From: Telmatospirillum siberiense
GTDB taxonomy: Bacteria > Pseudomonadota > Alphaproteobacteria > Rhodospirillales > Magnetospirillaceae
Length of the DNA stretch: 64,000 nucleotides
Assembly: GCF_002845745.1 (NCBI RefSeq)
Contig: NZ_PIUM01000001.1
Coordinates: 393,963-457,962, forward strand
Direction: 5' to 3'
Under the pieces are notes generated by a model. It was not told the DNA's origin and searched no databases. It saw only the letters and a list, made by a program, of their open reading frames with translations. The position numbers and the translations under genes were made by a program. Positions 57,299-64,000 of this stretch are shown here, piece after piece (position 1 is the first letter of the stretch; each line of letters begins with the position of its first letter).

Positions 57299-57693
57299 CC
57301 GCCATCCCTCATGGATGCCAGGTGCCGGCGGAACCACGCGGCCAGGGCCGCCTCATCGATGGTCCCGGCTGCAACGGCTTCCACCGTCTTCACGGCGTTG
57401 ATCGCGTCGAATCGGAGGCGTTCCCCGTTGTCGGCCAGAAACAGGCGGGCGATCACCCAGGCTGTGCGCTTGTTGCCGTCCGTGAAGCCGTGATTTCGGG
57501 CCAACCCGTAAGCATATGCCGCCGCCAGGTCCGCGACATCCGGTTGACCATAGACGGTCAGGTTCTGGGGCCGCGCCAAAGCTGATTCGATCGCCCCCTG
57601 GTCACGGATACCTTCCAGGCCGCCATGTTCGGCCAACTGGCGGTCATGAATGGCATAAACGACATTGGAGCCGACCCAGCGCCAGCTCTTCAC
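57295..57693 (-). CDS. doc: Death-on-curing (Doc/Fic) family toxin
   Basis: A 132-residue toxin that in the family phosphorylates EF-Tu. The Fic-type motif HGFTDGNKRTAW (H-x-F-x-D-G-N-K-R) is intact, so it should be active. The upstream antitoxin gene overlaps by 4 bp (ATGA). It converges on the D-aminoacylase gene with both stop codons formed from the same TTAA at 57295-57298. Confidence 0.9.
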   Translation of the reverse strand: MKSWRWVGSNVVYAIHDRQLAEHGGLEGIRDQGAIESALARPQNLTVYGQPDVADLAAAYAYGLARNHGFTDGNKRTAWVIARLFLADNGERLRFDAINAVKTVEAVAAGTIDEAALAAWFRRHLASMRDGG

Positions 57694-57917
57694 TTCGCCA
57701 GGGCCCGCAGGATCTCGCGGTCCTCATGCATGATTTCCTCTGCCAAGGTCATCTGGCGCTCGAAATCGGGATCATAGGGGGTCAGTCGGTAACTGCCGTC
57801 CGGAGCCTCGGTCAGATAGACGGTGTCGCCCTTCTGGACTTTGAGGCGCGCCATCGCTTCCTTGGTCAGAATGAATCCGGCGGACGCGCCGACAGTGGTG
57901 ACTTTGAATGCGAGCAT
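57690..57917 (-). CDS. AbrB/MazE-type antitoxin
   Basis: A 75-residue antitoxin with a swapped-hairpin AbrB/SpoVT domain (VTTVGASAGFILTKEAMARLKVQKGDTVYLTEAPDG, residues about 6-41) for DNA binding, and a C-terminal acidic helix that should block the Doc-type toxin. A start at 57917 follows GGAGGAT. A 24-bp palindrome just upstream (57929) is its probable autoregulatory site. Confidence 0.87.
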   Translation of the reverse strand: MLAFKVTTVGASAGFILTKEAMARLKVQKGDTVYLTEAPDGSYRLTPYDPDFERQMTLAEEIMHEDREILRALAK

Positions 57918-57928
57918 GAGAAATCCTC

Positions 57929-57952
57929 CGTATATAATAAATATTATATACG
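57929..57952. promoter_or_regulatory. Toxin-antitoxin operator/promoter palindrome
   Basis: Perfect 10-bp arms CGTATATAAT and ATTATATACG around AAAT. The very AT-rich core can act as a -10 element, so antitoxin binding would block transcription. Confidence 0.7.
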
Positions 57953-57979
57953 ACCGGGCCCTCTTGCAAGCGACCGCGG

Positions 57980-59389
57980 TTATTCTCTCAAATTCTCGTA
58001 GACCGATCCGAAGGGCGCGCGGGGAAGGTAGCGTCCTCCGCCGGCTTCGGCCCGAAGGTCGCCGTCCGCCCACAGATGGCGGCCGCCGGCCACGGTGTGG
58101 ACCACCGATCCCTTGAGCCGGCGGCCCTCCCAGACCGAGAAGTCGGTGTTCTGATGCTGGGTGGACGCACTGATGGTCTTGCTTTTGGCGGGATCGAGAA
58201 TGGCGATGTCGGCGTCGGCGCCGATGCTCAGCGTGCCCTTGCGCGGCCAGAGATTGAAAGTCTTCGCGGCGTTCGCCGAGGTCAGGGCGACGAAGCGTTC
58301 CGGCGAAATATGCCCGCCTTCCACGCCCAATGCCCAAAGAATGTTCATGCGGTCCTCGACGCCGCCACAGCCGTTGGGGATCTTGGTGAAGTCGTCTTCG
58401 CCCAGGCGCTTTTGCGCGCGGGTGAAACAGCAATGATCGGTCCCGGTGATGCTGAGCGTGCCGGCCTCGACGGCCTTCCACAAGGCCTGGGGATGGCCGT
58501 CGGGCCGGTAGGGCGGGCTCATCACATGGCCGGCGGCGATATCGAAGTCGGGGTTCTCATAGACCGAGGCGTCGATGGCCAGGAAGCCGGGCAGGGTCTC
58601 GCCGATCACCCCGACGCCGCGCGCCTGGGCTTTTTGAATGGCTTCCGCCGCCTCCGCCGCCGAAACATGCACGACGTAAAGCGGCATCTTGAGAAGTTCG
58701 GCCATGGTGATGGCGCGCAAGGTGGCCTCGCCCTCGCATTGGGAGGGACGGGACAGCGGATGCCCCGCCGGCGCCCGGACGCCTTCGGCCCGCAGCTTGC
58801 GTTGCAGATGGGCGATCAACTCGCCGTTTTCCGCATGAACCTGGGGCAGGGCGCCCAGGTCGCGGCAGCGCAGGAAACCGGCCAGGATCTCCTCGTCGGG
58901 AAGCATCAGGCCGCCCTTGTAGGCCAGGAAGAATTTGAAGCTGGTCACGCCGTGGTCATGGACCAGGGCCGGCATTTCGGCGGCGAAACCCTCACCCCAC
59001 CAGGACACGGTCATGTGGAAGCCATAGTCGATCGAGGCCTTGGCCGCCTTTTCCCGCCAGGCGGCCAGGGCGTCGAGCGGCGACTGGCCTTTGTCGGGGC
59101 CGACGAAATCGAGAATGGTGGTGGTGCCGCCGGCGGCCCCGGCGGCCGTTCCGGTGAAAAAATCGTCGGCGACCACCGTGCCCATCATCGGAAGCTGCAT
59201 ATGGGTATGGGGATCGATGCCACCCGGCATGACGAAACATCCCCCGGCGTCGATGACCGATGCGCCGGCCGGCGCCTCCAGGTCCCGTTCGACGGCGGCG
59301 ATTCGTCCTTCGTGGCATAACAGATCGGCCCGTTGCCGCCCGCTTTCGCTGATCACGGTACCGCCCCGGATCAGAATATCGGTGGTCAT
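57980..59389 (-). CDS. hydA: Dihydropyrimidinase/D-hydantoinase
   Basis: A 469-residue cyclic amidohydrolase that opens hydantoin or dihydropyrimidine rings. H-x-H is in MPGGIDPHTHMQLPM, the carbamylated Lys in TSFKFFLAYKGG, further ligands are in LPQVHAENGE and LYVVHVSAAEA, and the metal Asp lies in SITGTDHCCF. Length and motifs match HyuA/HydA. E. coli hyuA lies in the ygeWXY purine-catabolic set. The ATG at 59389 begins the conserved ILIRGGTVI; longer in-frame extension has no homology. Confidence 0.92.
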   Translation of the reverse strand: MTTDILIRGGTVISESGRQRADLLCHEGRIAAVERDLEAPAGASVIDAGGCFVMPGGIDPHTHMQLPMMGTVVADDFFTGTAAGAAGGTTTILDFVGPDKGQSPLDALAAWREKAAKASIDYGFHMTVSWWGEGFAAEMPALVHDHGVTSFKFFLAYKGGLMLPDEEILAGFLRCRDLGALPQVHAENGELIAHLQRKLRAEGVRAPAGHPLSRPSQCEGEATLRAITMAELLKMPLYVVHVSAAEAAEAIQKAQARGVGVIGETLPGFLAIDASVYENPDFDIAAGHVMSPPYRPDGHPQALWKAVEAGTLSITGTDHCCFTRAQKRLGEDDFTKIPNGCGGVEDRMNILWALGVEGGHISPERFVALTSANAAKTFNLWPRKGTLSIGADADIAILDPAKSKTISASTQHQNTDFSVWEGRRLKGSVVHTVAGGRHLWADGDLRAEAGGGRYLPRAPFGSVYENLRE

Positions 59390-59585
59390 GGATTTTTTCC
59401 GTTCTTCGATAAAGCTTAAAAGAGTCGAGAGCTTCAGGACGGACAAGGTAAACCACCAAGGCACCGGGATACCAAGAGGCTTTTCCGTTTCTTCGGTGAG
59501 GGAATTCCGGTCGGGCGACGGCATATGCCGGTGGCCGCCATCCGCCCCGTCCCTTATGGAGGGAACGGTTTGACAGGGCAAAGAT

Positions 59586-59613
59586 GAAGCGGGGGAGAAC
59601 TCTCCCCCGCTTC
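59586..59613. terminator. Strong GC hairpin after the Tsx-like gene
   Basis: 13-bp arms GAAGCGGGGGAGA / TCTCCCCCGCTTC with a 2-nt centre, just past the stop of the minus-strand outer-membrane gene. There is only a weak T-rich tail on that strand (ATCTTTG). Confidence 0.65.
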
Positions 59614-59620
59614 GCCGTGA

Positions 59621-60517
59621 TCAGTTGAAGTGGTAGCCGACTTCGAAGAAGACGGCCCGCTGGACGGGGTTCGGAACGCTCGCGCTGCTGCGGGTGCCGA
59701 ACTTGTTCAGCCAGTATTCGTAACCGATGCCGGCGTCGACCTTGCCCGGCTTGCCGCCGGCCATGGCGCCCACGTCGAACATCAGCTTGGGATGGGCAAG
59801 GAACTCGGTGGTGTGTCCGGCATCGTTCGAGGTTCCCTTGCCCTTGGGGCCGATCAGGTTGGCATAGCCGGTGAACTTCATCGGAACCGGGCCGATAGTG
59901 ATCGGATAGAGCCAAGAGGTCTCGAATTCCGGCACGGCGTCGAAATTGTCGGCCTGACCGTTGTCATGATAGCCGTTGGTGTTCCATTCATGCGCCATAT
60001 GAATGGAAATGTCCCAGAAGCCCTTGGGCAGGGCAATGGAGAACTGCGGGCCGGCGACGATCATCTTCTTGTTGGAGGCGAAGGCATCGTTCTGGGTACA
60101 CCAGTCGGCGCCGATCTCAAGGCTCACGTCCTTGATCGGACCGAAGGCGAAAACCTTGGTGCCGGAAATCTTGTTGCCGCTGAAGGACGAGCGGAACAGG
60201 CCATAGAACTCGCCCGATCCCGTGCTCTTGGTACCACCGTTCTGGTAGTCGGACGCGAAGGCGTAGTTGGTTGCGTCCTGACGTGTGAACTGCTCGACGT
60301 CGAGGCTGAAGAAGTTGGCCCCGTAATCCCACTCGTCGGCATGCGACAGGTTGACCGCATGTTCCTGGACATCCTTATAGGTGCCGGGCTGCTTGTCCTG
60401 CCACAGATAGCGATAGCTGAGATAGGTGTCCGTCCACAGGAAGTCACTTGCATGCGCGGGCGCGGCAGCCATGCCCGCACAGATCGCCAACAGCGACGGC
60501 AACAGTTTTTTCAGCAT
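59621..60517 (-). CDS. Tsx/OmpK-like nucleoside-specific outer-membrane channel
   Basis: A 298-residue outer-membrane beta-barrel. The signal peptide is MLKKLLPSLLAICAGMAAAPAHA; then DFLWTDTYLSYRY, the N-terminal aromatic pattern of the channel_Tsx family, many alternating strands, and a C-terminus G-Y-H-F-N close to the aromatic Bam signal. Tsx-type channels admit nucleosides, which fits the purine-catabolic neighbours. Substrate is inferred from family and context. Confidence 0.8.
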   Translation of the reverse strand: MLKKLLPSLLAICAGMAAAPAHASDFLWTDTYLSYRYLWQDKQPGTYKDVQEHAVNLSHADEWDYGANFFSLDVEQFTRQDATNYAFASDYQNGGTKSTGSGEFYGLFRSSFSGNKISGTKVFAFGPIKDVSLEIGADWCTQNDAFASNKKMIVAGPQFSIALPKGFWDISIHMAHEWNTNGYHDNGQADNFDAVPEFETSWLYPITIGPVPMKFTGYANLIGPKGKGTSNDAGHTTEFLAHPKLMFDVGAMAGGKPGKVDAGIGYEYWLNKFGTRSSASVPNPVQRAVFFEVGYHFN

Positions 60518-61568
60518 ATTTCATTCCCCCGTTCAGGTGAGTGCTTGAGAAATGGTCCGCGGTTCGGGAATTGCCGGAAGACCAAATTCTCCGATCACTG
60601 CCTGTTGCGGCGTCGACCGCCGAACACATCGGCTGCAGAACTTGAACTTTCCGGCATCGCAGGCCCTCCGCTCGGACCTCCGTGGGGCGGGCCTTTTAAA
60701 AACCCTCATGACCAACCCCAAACCACTGGACTAAGCCATAAGCATAGGGCGTGCCAACCGACAGAAGTTGGCGGCGGTGGAATTTTTTTGTTGAAAGACA
60801 ATGGATTGCGCCACGCCGGCGACGGTGGTTCGTTTGCAGGAGAATCGACCGCGAAAGAGTGGCTAAGTTTTGCCCCATTTCCTGACCGAGTGGTCAAATT
60901 TTGTGCATATGACCACGCGGAGTGTGGGGAAGCTCGGCCTGTTTCCCCGGGTTCCGGTCTTGATGTGGCATTATTGTAACAATGTGGCAAATTGAATTGA
61001 TTTTGGAAAATTTTGTTACAGTGAATCGCTTCGTTTTCTTTTTGGCAGACGATATTTTGGGGTGTCCGGAAAAAGGGTTGGGGGTGCGCTGCTTATTCTC
61101 TGGGCAGGCTTTTTGTTTCTGACGGGGATTTGGGGCGGATTTACCGAAATCTATGAAGGGTGTTGCATAAAACGCGCCAAGTTGTTTCTCTGTGCGAGAG
61201 CTTATCCGGCGGATGCCCGGCTCAAAGCCACGGCTGTCCGGCACAGTTTGTGCGTTGCTCGCATTTGAATGATAGCTGCAACCAAAACCGTCATTGCCGG
61301 ACTTGATTCGGCAATCCATGATTGTGCGGACCGACTGACGTCATTGGAAGCGGCACGTGGATCCCCGGATCAAGTCCGGGCATGGCGACTTATAGTTGAA
61401 CAGAAGCGCATAAATTTCCCCATGCATTGAGGGCAAAATCCGTGCCGGACAGCCGTGGCTCAAGGCCGGGTATGACGCTATTTGATTGAATTGCGCAAAA
61501 ATACCGTAAGGGCGGTAACTCTGAGAGCGCATCCTAAGGTTTTAGATGACGCCCACGTTGCTGGGGGC
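60518..61568. repeat. Non-coding gap with nested inverted repeats
   Basis: 1051 bp without a convincing gene. AGCCACGGCTGTCCGGCAC (61226-61244) recurs inverted at 61442-61460. Between them are two smaller palindromes of the alphaproteobacterial REP kind: TTGCCG...CGGCAA (61294-61314) and CCCGGA-TCAAG-TCCGGG (61374-61390). A 7-bp dyad GTGGTCA/TGACCAC is at 60890-60916, and its left arm region repeats GAGTGG-AA-TTTTG seen 32 bp earlier. Promoters for the Tsx-like gene should lie at the left end. Confidence 0.7.
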
Positions 61569-63608
61569 TCAGGCGACGTTCAGCCCGGCGGACAGATAAT
61601 TGACGGAACCGCTTTCGGTGACGGCGACGCGCAGCAATTCCATGAGGCGAAGCCGGGTCAGATCGACGGGCGTGTTCGCGGTGCCTTCCGTGGTGCCGGC
61701 GGGATCCGCCGGATCAAGCGTCAGGTCGAAATCCGCGCCGATATAGCGCACGCGCCCTTTGCCGCTGACCACAGTCACGGTCTGGCCGTCGAACCGGCCA
61801 TACATGTGAAGCCCTTCGGGGCGTGTTTCGAACGCGAATCCGTCGCGGGCCGGGGCCTCCGCCCAGCTTTGCCGACTGCCGAAAAACAGGGGCTTGACCA
61901 GATAGGGGCCGCCATCTTCGGGGCACATGACGTCGCAGTTTCCGCATTCGTTGCAGGCGTCGGCGAAAGTGCCGATCTGGCGCGGCTTCTCAAGGTTGAC
62001 CTCGCCCGACGTCTCGACAGTCCAGCCATCATCGGTGCGGCGCAAATGCTCGATGGGCAGACGCGTCGGGGCGATCGGCAGCGAGAAGTTGGCGTCGTTG
62101 GGGCAAAGCGGGATGCATTTGTCGCAGGTCAGGCAATCGAACAGGGTCAGGTGGCTGCCGATTTTTTTGGGCGGCACGCTGTTTTCGGCGGCCCGGTAAC
62201 GCGGGTCGGCAAGCACGCGCGCCGCGTAGATCTCGGTGTTTTTCAGCCGCGCGGCGCCCACCCAGGCGGAGAAGGCGTCGCCCGCGGCGGCGGCCAGATC
62301 GCCGCCGTCCGCCAGGGCGTCCCGGCATTTCCGCATTTGTTCGGCGGGCAGGCCGAGCGATGCCAGCGCCGGTTCGGCCTGGCCATAGGCCTTCAGCACG
62401 AAGCCGTCGATATCGGTGGCACCCAAAGCTTCCATCCGGGCGGCGAGATCGGCGAAATATCGTTGCGCGCGGCCGTAACCGCCGACCTTAAGCAAATCGG
62501 TGCAGACGCTGACGGGTTTCAGTCCCAGGGCGACGGCATCGGCGAAGTTGGCCGCGTCGATGCCGGCCGAGAAGGAGATGGGGAAGCGGTCGCCGAAGGT
62601 TTGCCGGAATTTCTGGACCAGGCTGATGGCCAGCACATGCAGCGGCGGCCCGGAGAGATACATTTCCTTCTCGCCGGTGAAGAAATGGCGATGGTTCCTG
62701 ACCAGCAGCGTGTTGGAAAATTTTACGCCGAATCCGCGGCCCAGGCGTTCGGCCAGCGTGCCCAGGCGTTCGATGATGCCCACCACCTGCTCCCAGCGGG
62801 CGTCCTTGGCGAAGGCGGCGTCGGGAACCATCAGATCGGCATAGCCAAGGCGGTCGCGCAGGATGGCGTTGAGATCCTGGCGGCCGAGCAATGTCGGATT
62901 CAGCTTCACCACCAGATGCAGGCCGGCCTCTTCCAGCAGGAAGGCGCCGATGCTCTCGATTTCCTCGGGCGGACAGCCGTGGAAGGTCGACAGGGTCAGC
63001 GTGTCGGAAAGTTTCGTCGGAAAGGCCAGGTCGCGGAAGTGGGCGAAGGCGGCGGGGATTTGGCCGCGCAACCGTTCGACAACCTCGGACGCGTCCTTCA
63101 TGCCGTCCAGAAATGCGCGAACCTTGGGGGAGCGGATGCCGGCCAGGTCGTAGCCGACGCTCATATCGAAAACGGTGTCGCCGAAACCGGGCGCCAATCC
63201 TTCCGCCTTCAGCATCTCGATCAGCATCGAGGCTTTGACATATTCCTCCAGCGACTGCTTCAACGACAGTTCCTGCGACCATTCGACGTTGAAGCCGATG
63301 GTCTGCATGTCGATGCAGGGTCTGGGAATTTCCAGATCGTCTTTGATCTGGACGGTCTTCAATTCCATCACCCGGCCACCGGCGAGCCAGGCGAGAACGA
63401 TATTCTGGGCCAGTTGGGTATGGGGGCCGGCGGCCGGTCCGAAGGGCGTGGAGGCCCGATGCCCATGGATCGAAACCGACAGGTCGCGCGCCGGAGCGGC
63501 CTGCACGATGCGCCGCGCCGGATAGTCGAAAATCGCCCCATTGCGTTCCAGCTCTTGAAACATGCGGGTGATCAGGACGGCAAAGGGAACGGGACGGAGT
63601 TCGACCAT
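61569..63608 (-). CDS. ygfK: YgfK-like Fe-S oxidoreductase, short form lacking the FAD/NAD domain
   Basis: A 679-residue protein. Residues about 1-430 are a dihydroorotate-dehydrogenase-like TIM barrel as in YgfK (FGPAAGPHTQLAQNIVLAWLAGGRVMELKTVQ; LSTFHGCPPEEIE; VKLNPTLLG; VCTDLLKVGGYGR). Two [4Fe-4S] ferredoxin motifs follow (CLTCDKCIPLCPNDANF near 491 and CNECGNCDVMCPEDGGP near 553). E. coli YgfK is about 1030 residues because it carries a pyridine-nucleotide oxidoreductase domain, absent here. YgfK is required for anaerobic purine/urate breakdown in gut bacteria. Paired operators lie upstream at 63677-63720. Confidence 0.83.
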   Translation of the reverse strand: MVELRPVPFAVLITRMFQELERNGAIFDYPARRIVQAAPARDLSVSIHGHRASTPFGPAAGPHTQLAQNIVLAWLAGGRVMELKTVQIKDDLEIPRPCIDMQTIGFNVEWSQELSLKQSLEEYVKASMLIEMLKAEGLAPGFGDTVFDMSVGYDLAGIRSPKVRAFLDGMKDASEVVERLRGQIPAAFAHFRDLAFPTKLSDTLTLSTFHGCPPEEIESIGAFLLEEAGLHLVVKLNPTLLGRQDLNAILRDRLGYADLMVPDAAFAKDARWEQVVGIIERLGTLAERLGRGFGVKFSNTLLVRNHRHFFTGEKEMYLSGPPLHVLAISLVQKFRQTFGDRFPISFSAGIDAANFADAVALGLKPVSVCTDLLKVGGYGRAQRYFADLAARMEALGATDIDGFVLKAYGQAEPALASLGLPAEQMRKCRDALADGGDLAAAAGDAFSAWVGAARLKNTEIYAARVLADPRYRAAENSVPPKKIGSHLTLFDCLTCDKCIPLCPNDANFSLPIAPTRLPIEHLRRTDDGWTVETSGEVNLEKPRQIGTFADACNECGNCDVMCPEDGGPYLVKPLFFGSRQSWAEAPARDGFAFETRPEGLHMYGRFDGQTVTVVSGKGRVRYIGADFDLTLDPADPAGTTEGTANTPVDLTRLRLMELLRVAVTESGSVNYLSAGLNVA

Positions 63609-63676
63609 GAAACGGTTACCGGCTGCTTAAGTTGCGCGCATGCGGACCGGACGAGGCCCGCGATGAATGTGTGGGT

Positions 63677-63720
63677 GAAACGATTGTTCCATCATTTTGT
63701 GATGATGAAACGAGTGTGCC
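63677..63720. promoter_or_regulatory. Second pair of RpiR-type operators, 30 bp apart
   Basis: GAAACGATTGTTCC (63677-63690) and GAAACGAGTGTGCC (63707-63720) repeat the GAAAC-type half-site at exactly the 30-bp spacing found next to the RpiR gene (54225/54255). They lie about 70-110 bp upstream of the ygfK-like gene. Confidence 0.65.
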
Positions 63721-63853
63721 TAAAATCAGGGGAGCCCGCAACCCTCTTCAGGGCAATCGGTGAACCCGCTTGCCCTGGTTTAAATTGTTGCCCTTCAGAC
63801 GCCGGGCGGCGGACATCCGTCCGCCTCGGGCTTCCTCCGCTAAAGCTTCGGGG

Positions 63854-64000
63854 ATCGCGGTAGGGACGCTCATTGCTGAGCGCCCCCCGCACAGATCCGT
63901 ACGTGCGGCTTTCCCGCATACGGCTCCCACCTCGGGTATTTGACGGCGAACCTCTGGTTCGGCCAGGGATGAAGGATGCGGGGCTTAGGTAGCCAGTCAT
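63854..64000 (-). mobile_element. 3' end of a group II intron (domains V and VI), rest outside the window
   Basis: On the minus strand, 63926-63894 folds as domain V: GAGCCGTATGCGGG, AAAG loop, then CCGCACGTACGGATC. Next comes a domain VI-like hairpin (GGGGCGCTCAGCAATGAGCGTCCC) and the 3' end CTACCGCGAT at about 63854. These are hallmark sequences of bacterial retron-type introns. The upstream intron-encoded reverse transcriptase must lie beyond position 64000. A short translated frame through here (SRMRESRTYGSVRGALSN) is the well-known spurious ORF of this RNA. Confidence 0.75.

Noticed and set aside
61062..61268. Plus-strand 68-codon frame in the gap right of the Tsx-like gene
   Set aside because: It runs into the inverted-repeat block, with no ribosome site and no family.
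61482..63863. Plus-strand open frame of about 790 codons opposite the ygfK-like gene
   Set aside because: Antisense shadow; composition unlike a folded protein, and the minus strand has clear Fe-S motifs.
63692..64000. Minus-strand 102-codon frame at the right edge as a protein gene
   Set aside because: The translated peptide comes from group II intron domain V/VI RNA and 3' flanking sequence; it is a known spurious reading.

Overview
The window is GC-rich, densely coded bacterial DNA that reads as a Rhodospirillales-type alphaproteobacterium. The clues are an alphaproteobacterial complex I accessory subunit (NDUFS4-like), a large cheA operon with a ParA-type ATPase, many soluble or split chemoreceptors and alphaproteobacterial palindromic repeats. 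The genus cannot be named from sequence alone. No rRNA, CRISPR array or prophage is visible.

Left part (1-12500): a truncated divergent flavoprotein gene and tcuAB (tricarballylate oxidation), with GTATAC-centred palindromes in the shared promoter region. Then an NDUFS4-like gene, tRNA-Arg(TCT), a complete arsenic operon (arsR-arsC-acr3-arsD-arsA), a GntR/FCD regulator and a divergent FAD/Fe-S D-lactate dehydrogenase.

Signal-transduction part (12500-34600): a B12-binding protein and two LuxR-HTH proteins, the second a receiver without its phospho-acceptor Asp, share a repeated CTATC-N4-GATAG site. They lead into a chemosensory operon: a soluble receptor with two signalling hairpins, a triple-CheW protein, CheB, a HEAT-repeat protein, CheR, CheY, CheA, a small STAS-like protein, a ParA ATPase, a second CheY and two membrane proteins with a CheZ-like QFQD-x3-Q motif. 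I infer a cytoplasmic array that a ParA ATPase segregates, as in the Rhodobacter PpfA/TlpT system. A SiaABCD-type phosphatase/kinase/diguanylate cyclase operon and an OmpR/EnvZ-type pair follow on the minus strand.

Sulfur and chemoreceptor part (34850-46300): an acetyl-CoA-synthetase-like gene sits directly upstream of an SsuABC-like sulfonate transporter, an OsmC protein and two Cys/Met-metabolism PLP enzymes. One of these is fused to a CoA-binding domain. A MITE-like repeat interrupts the transporter operon. Next come a split Aer-type receptor and a soluble receptor with reversed domain order (signalling tip first, Cache last).

Right part (46500-64000): a catabolic island resembling the E. 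coli ygfK-ssnA-xdhD-hyuA / ygeX-ygeY set now linked to purine (uric acid) breakdown. It holds two PLP fold-II enzymes, SsnA, an XdhD-type molybdenum hydroxylase, an RpiR regulator, a carbamoylase, a D-aminoacylase-like amidohydrolase, a hydantoinase, a Tsx-like outer-membrane channel and a short YgfK. GAAAC-N4-GTTTC operators, twice paired at exactly 30 bp, tie the island together. A Doc/AbrB toxin-antitoxin pair lies inside it, and the 3' end of a group II intron lies at its right edge.
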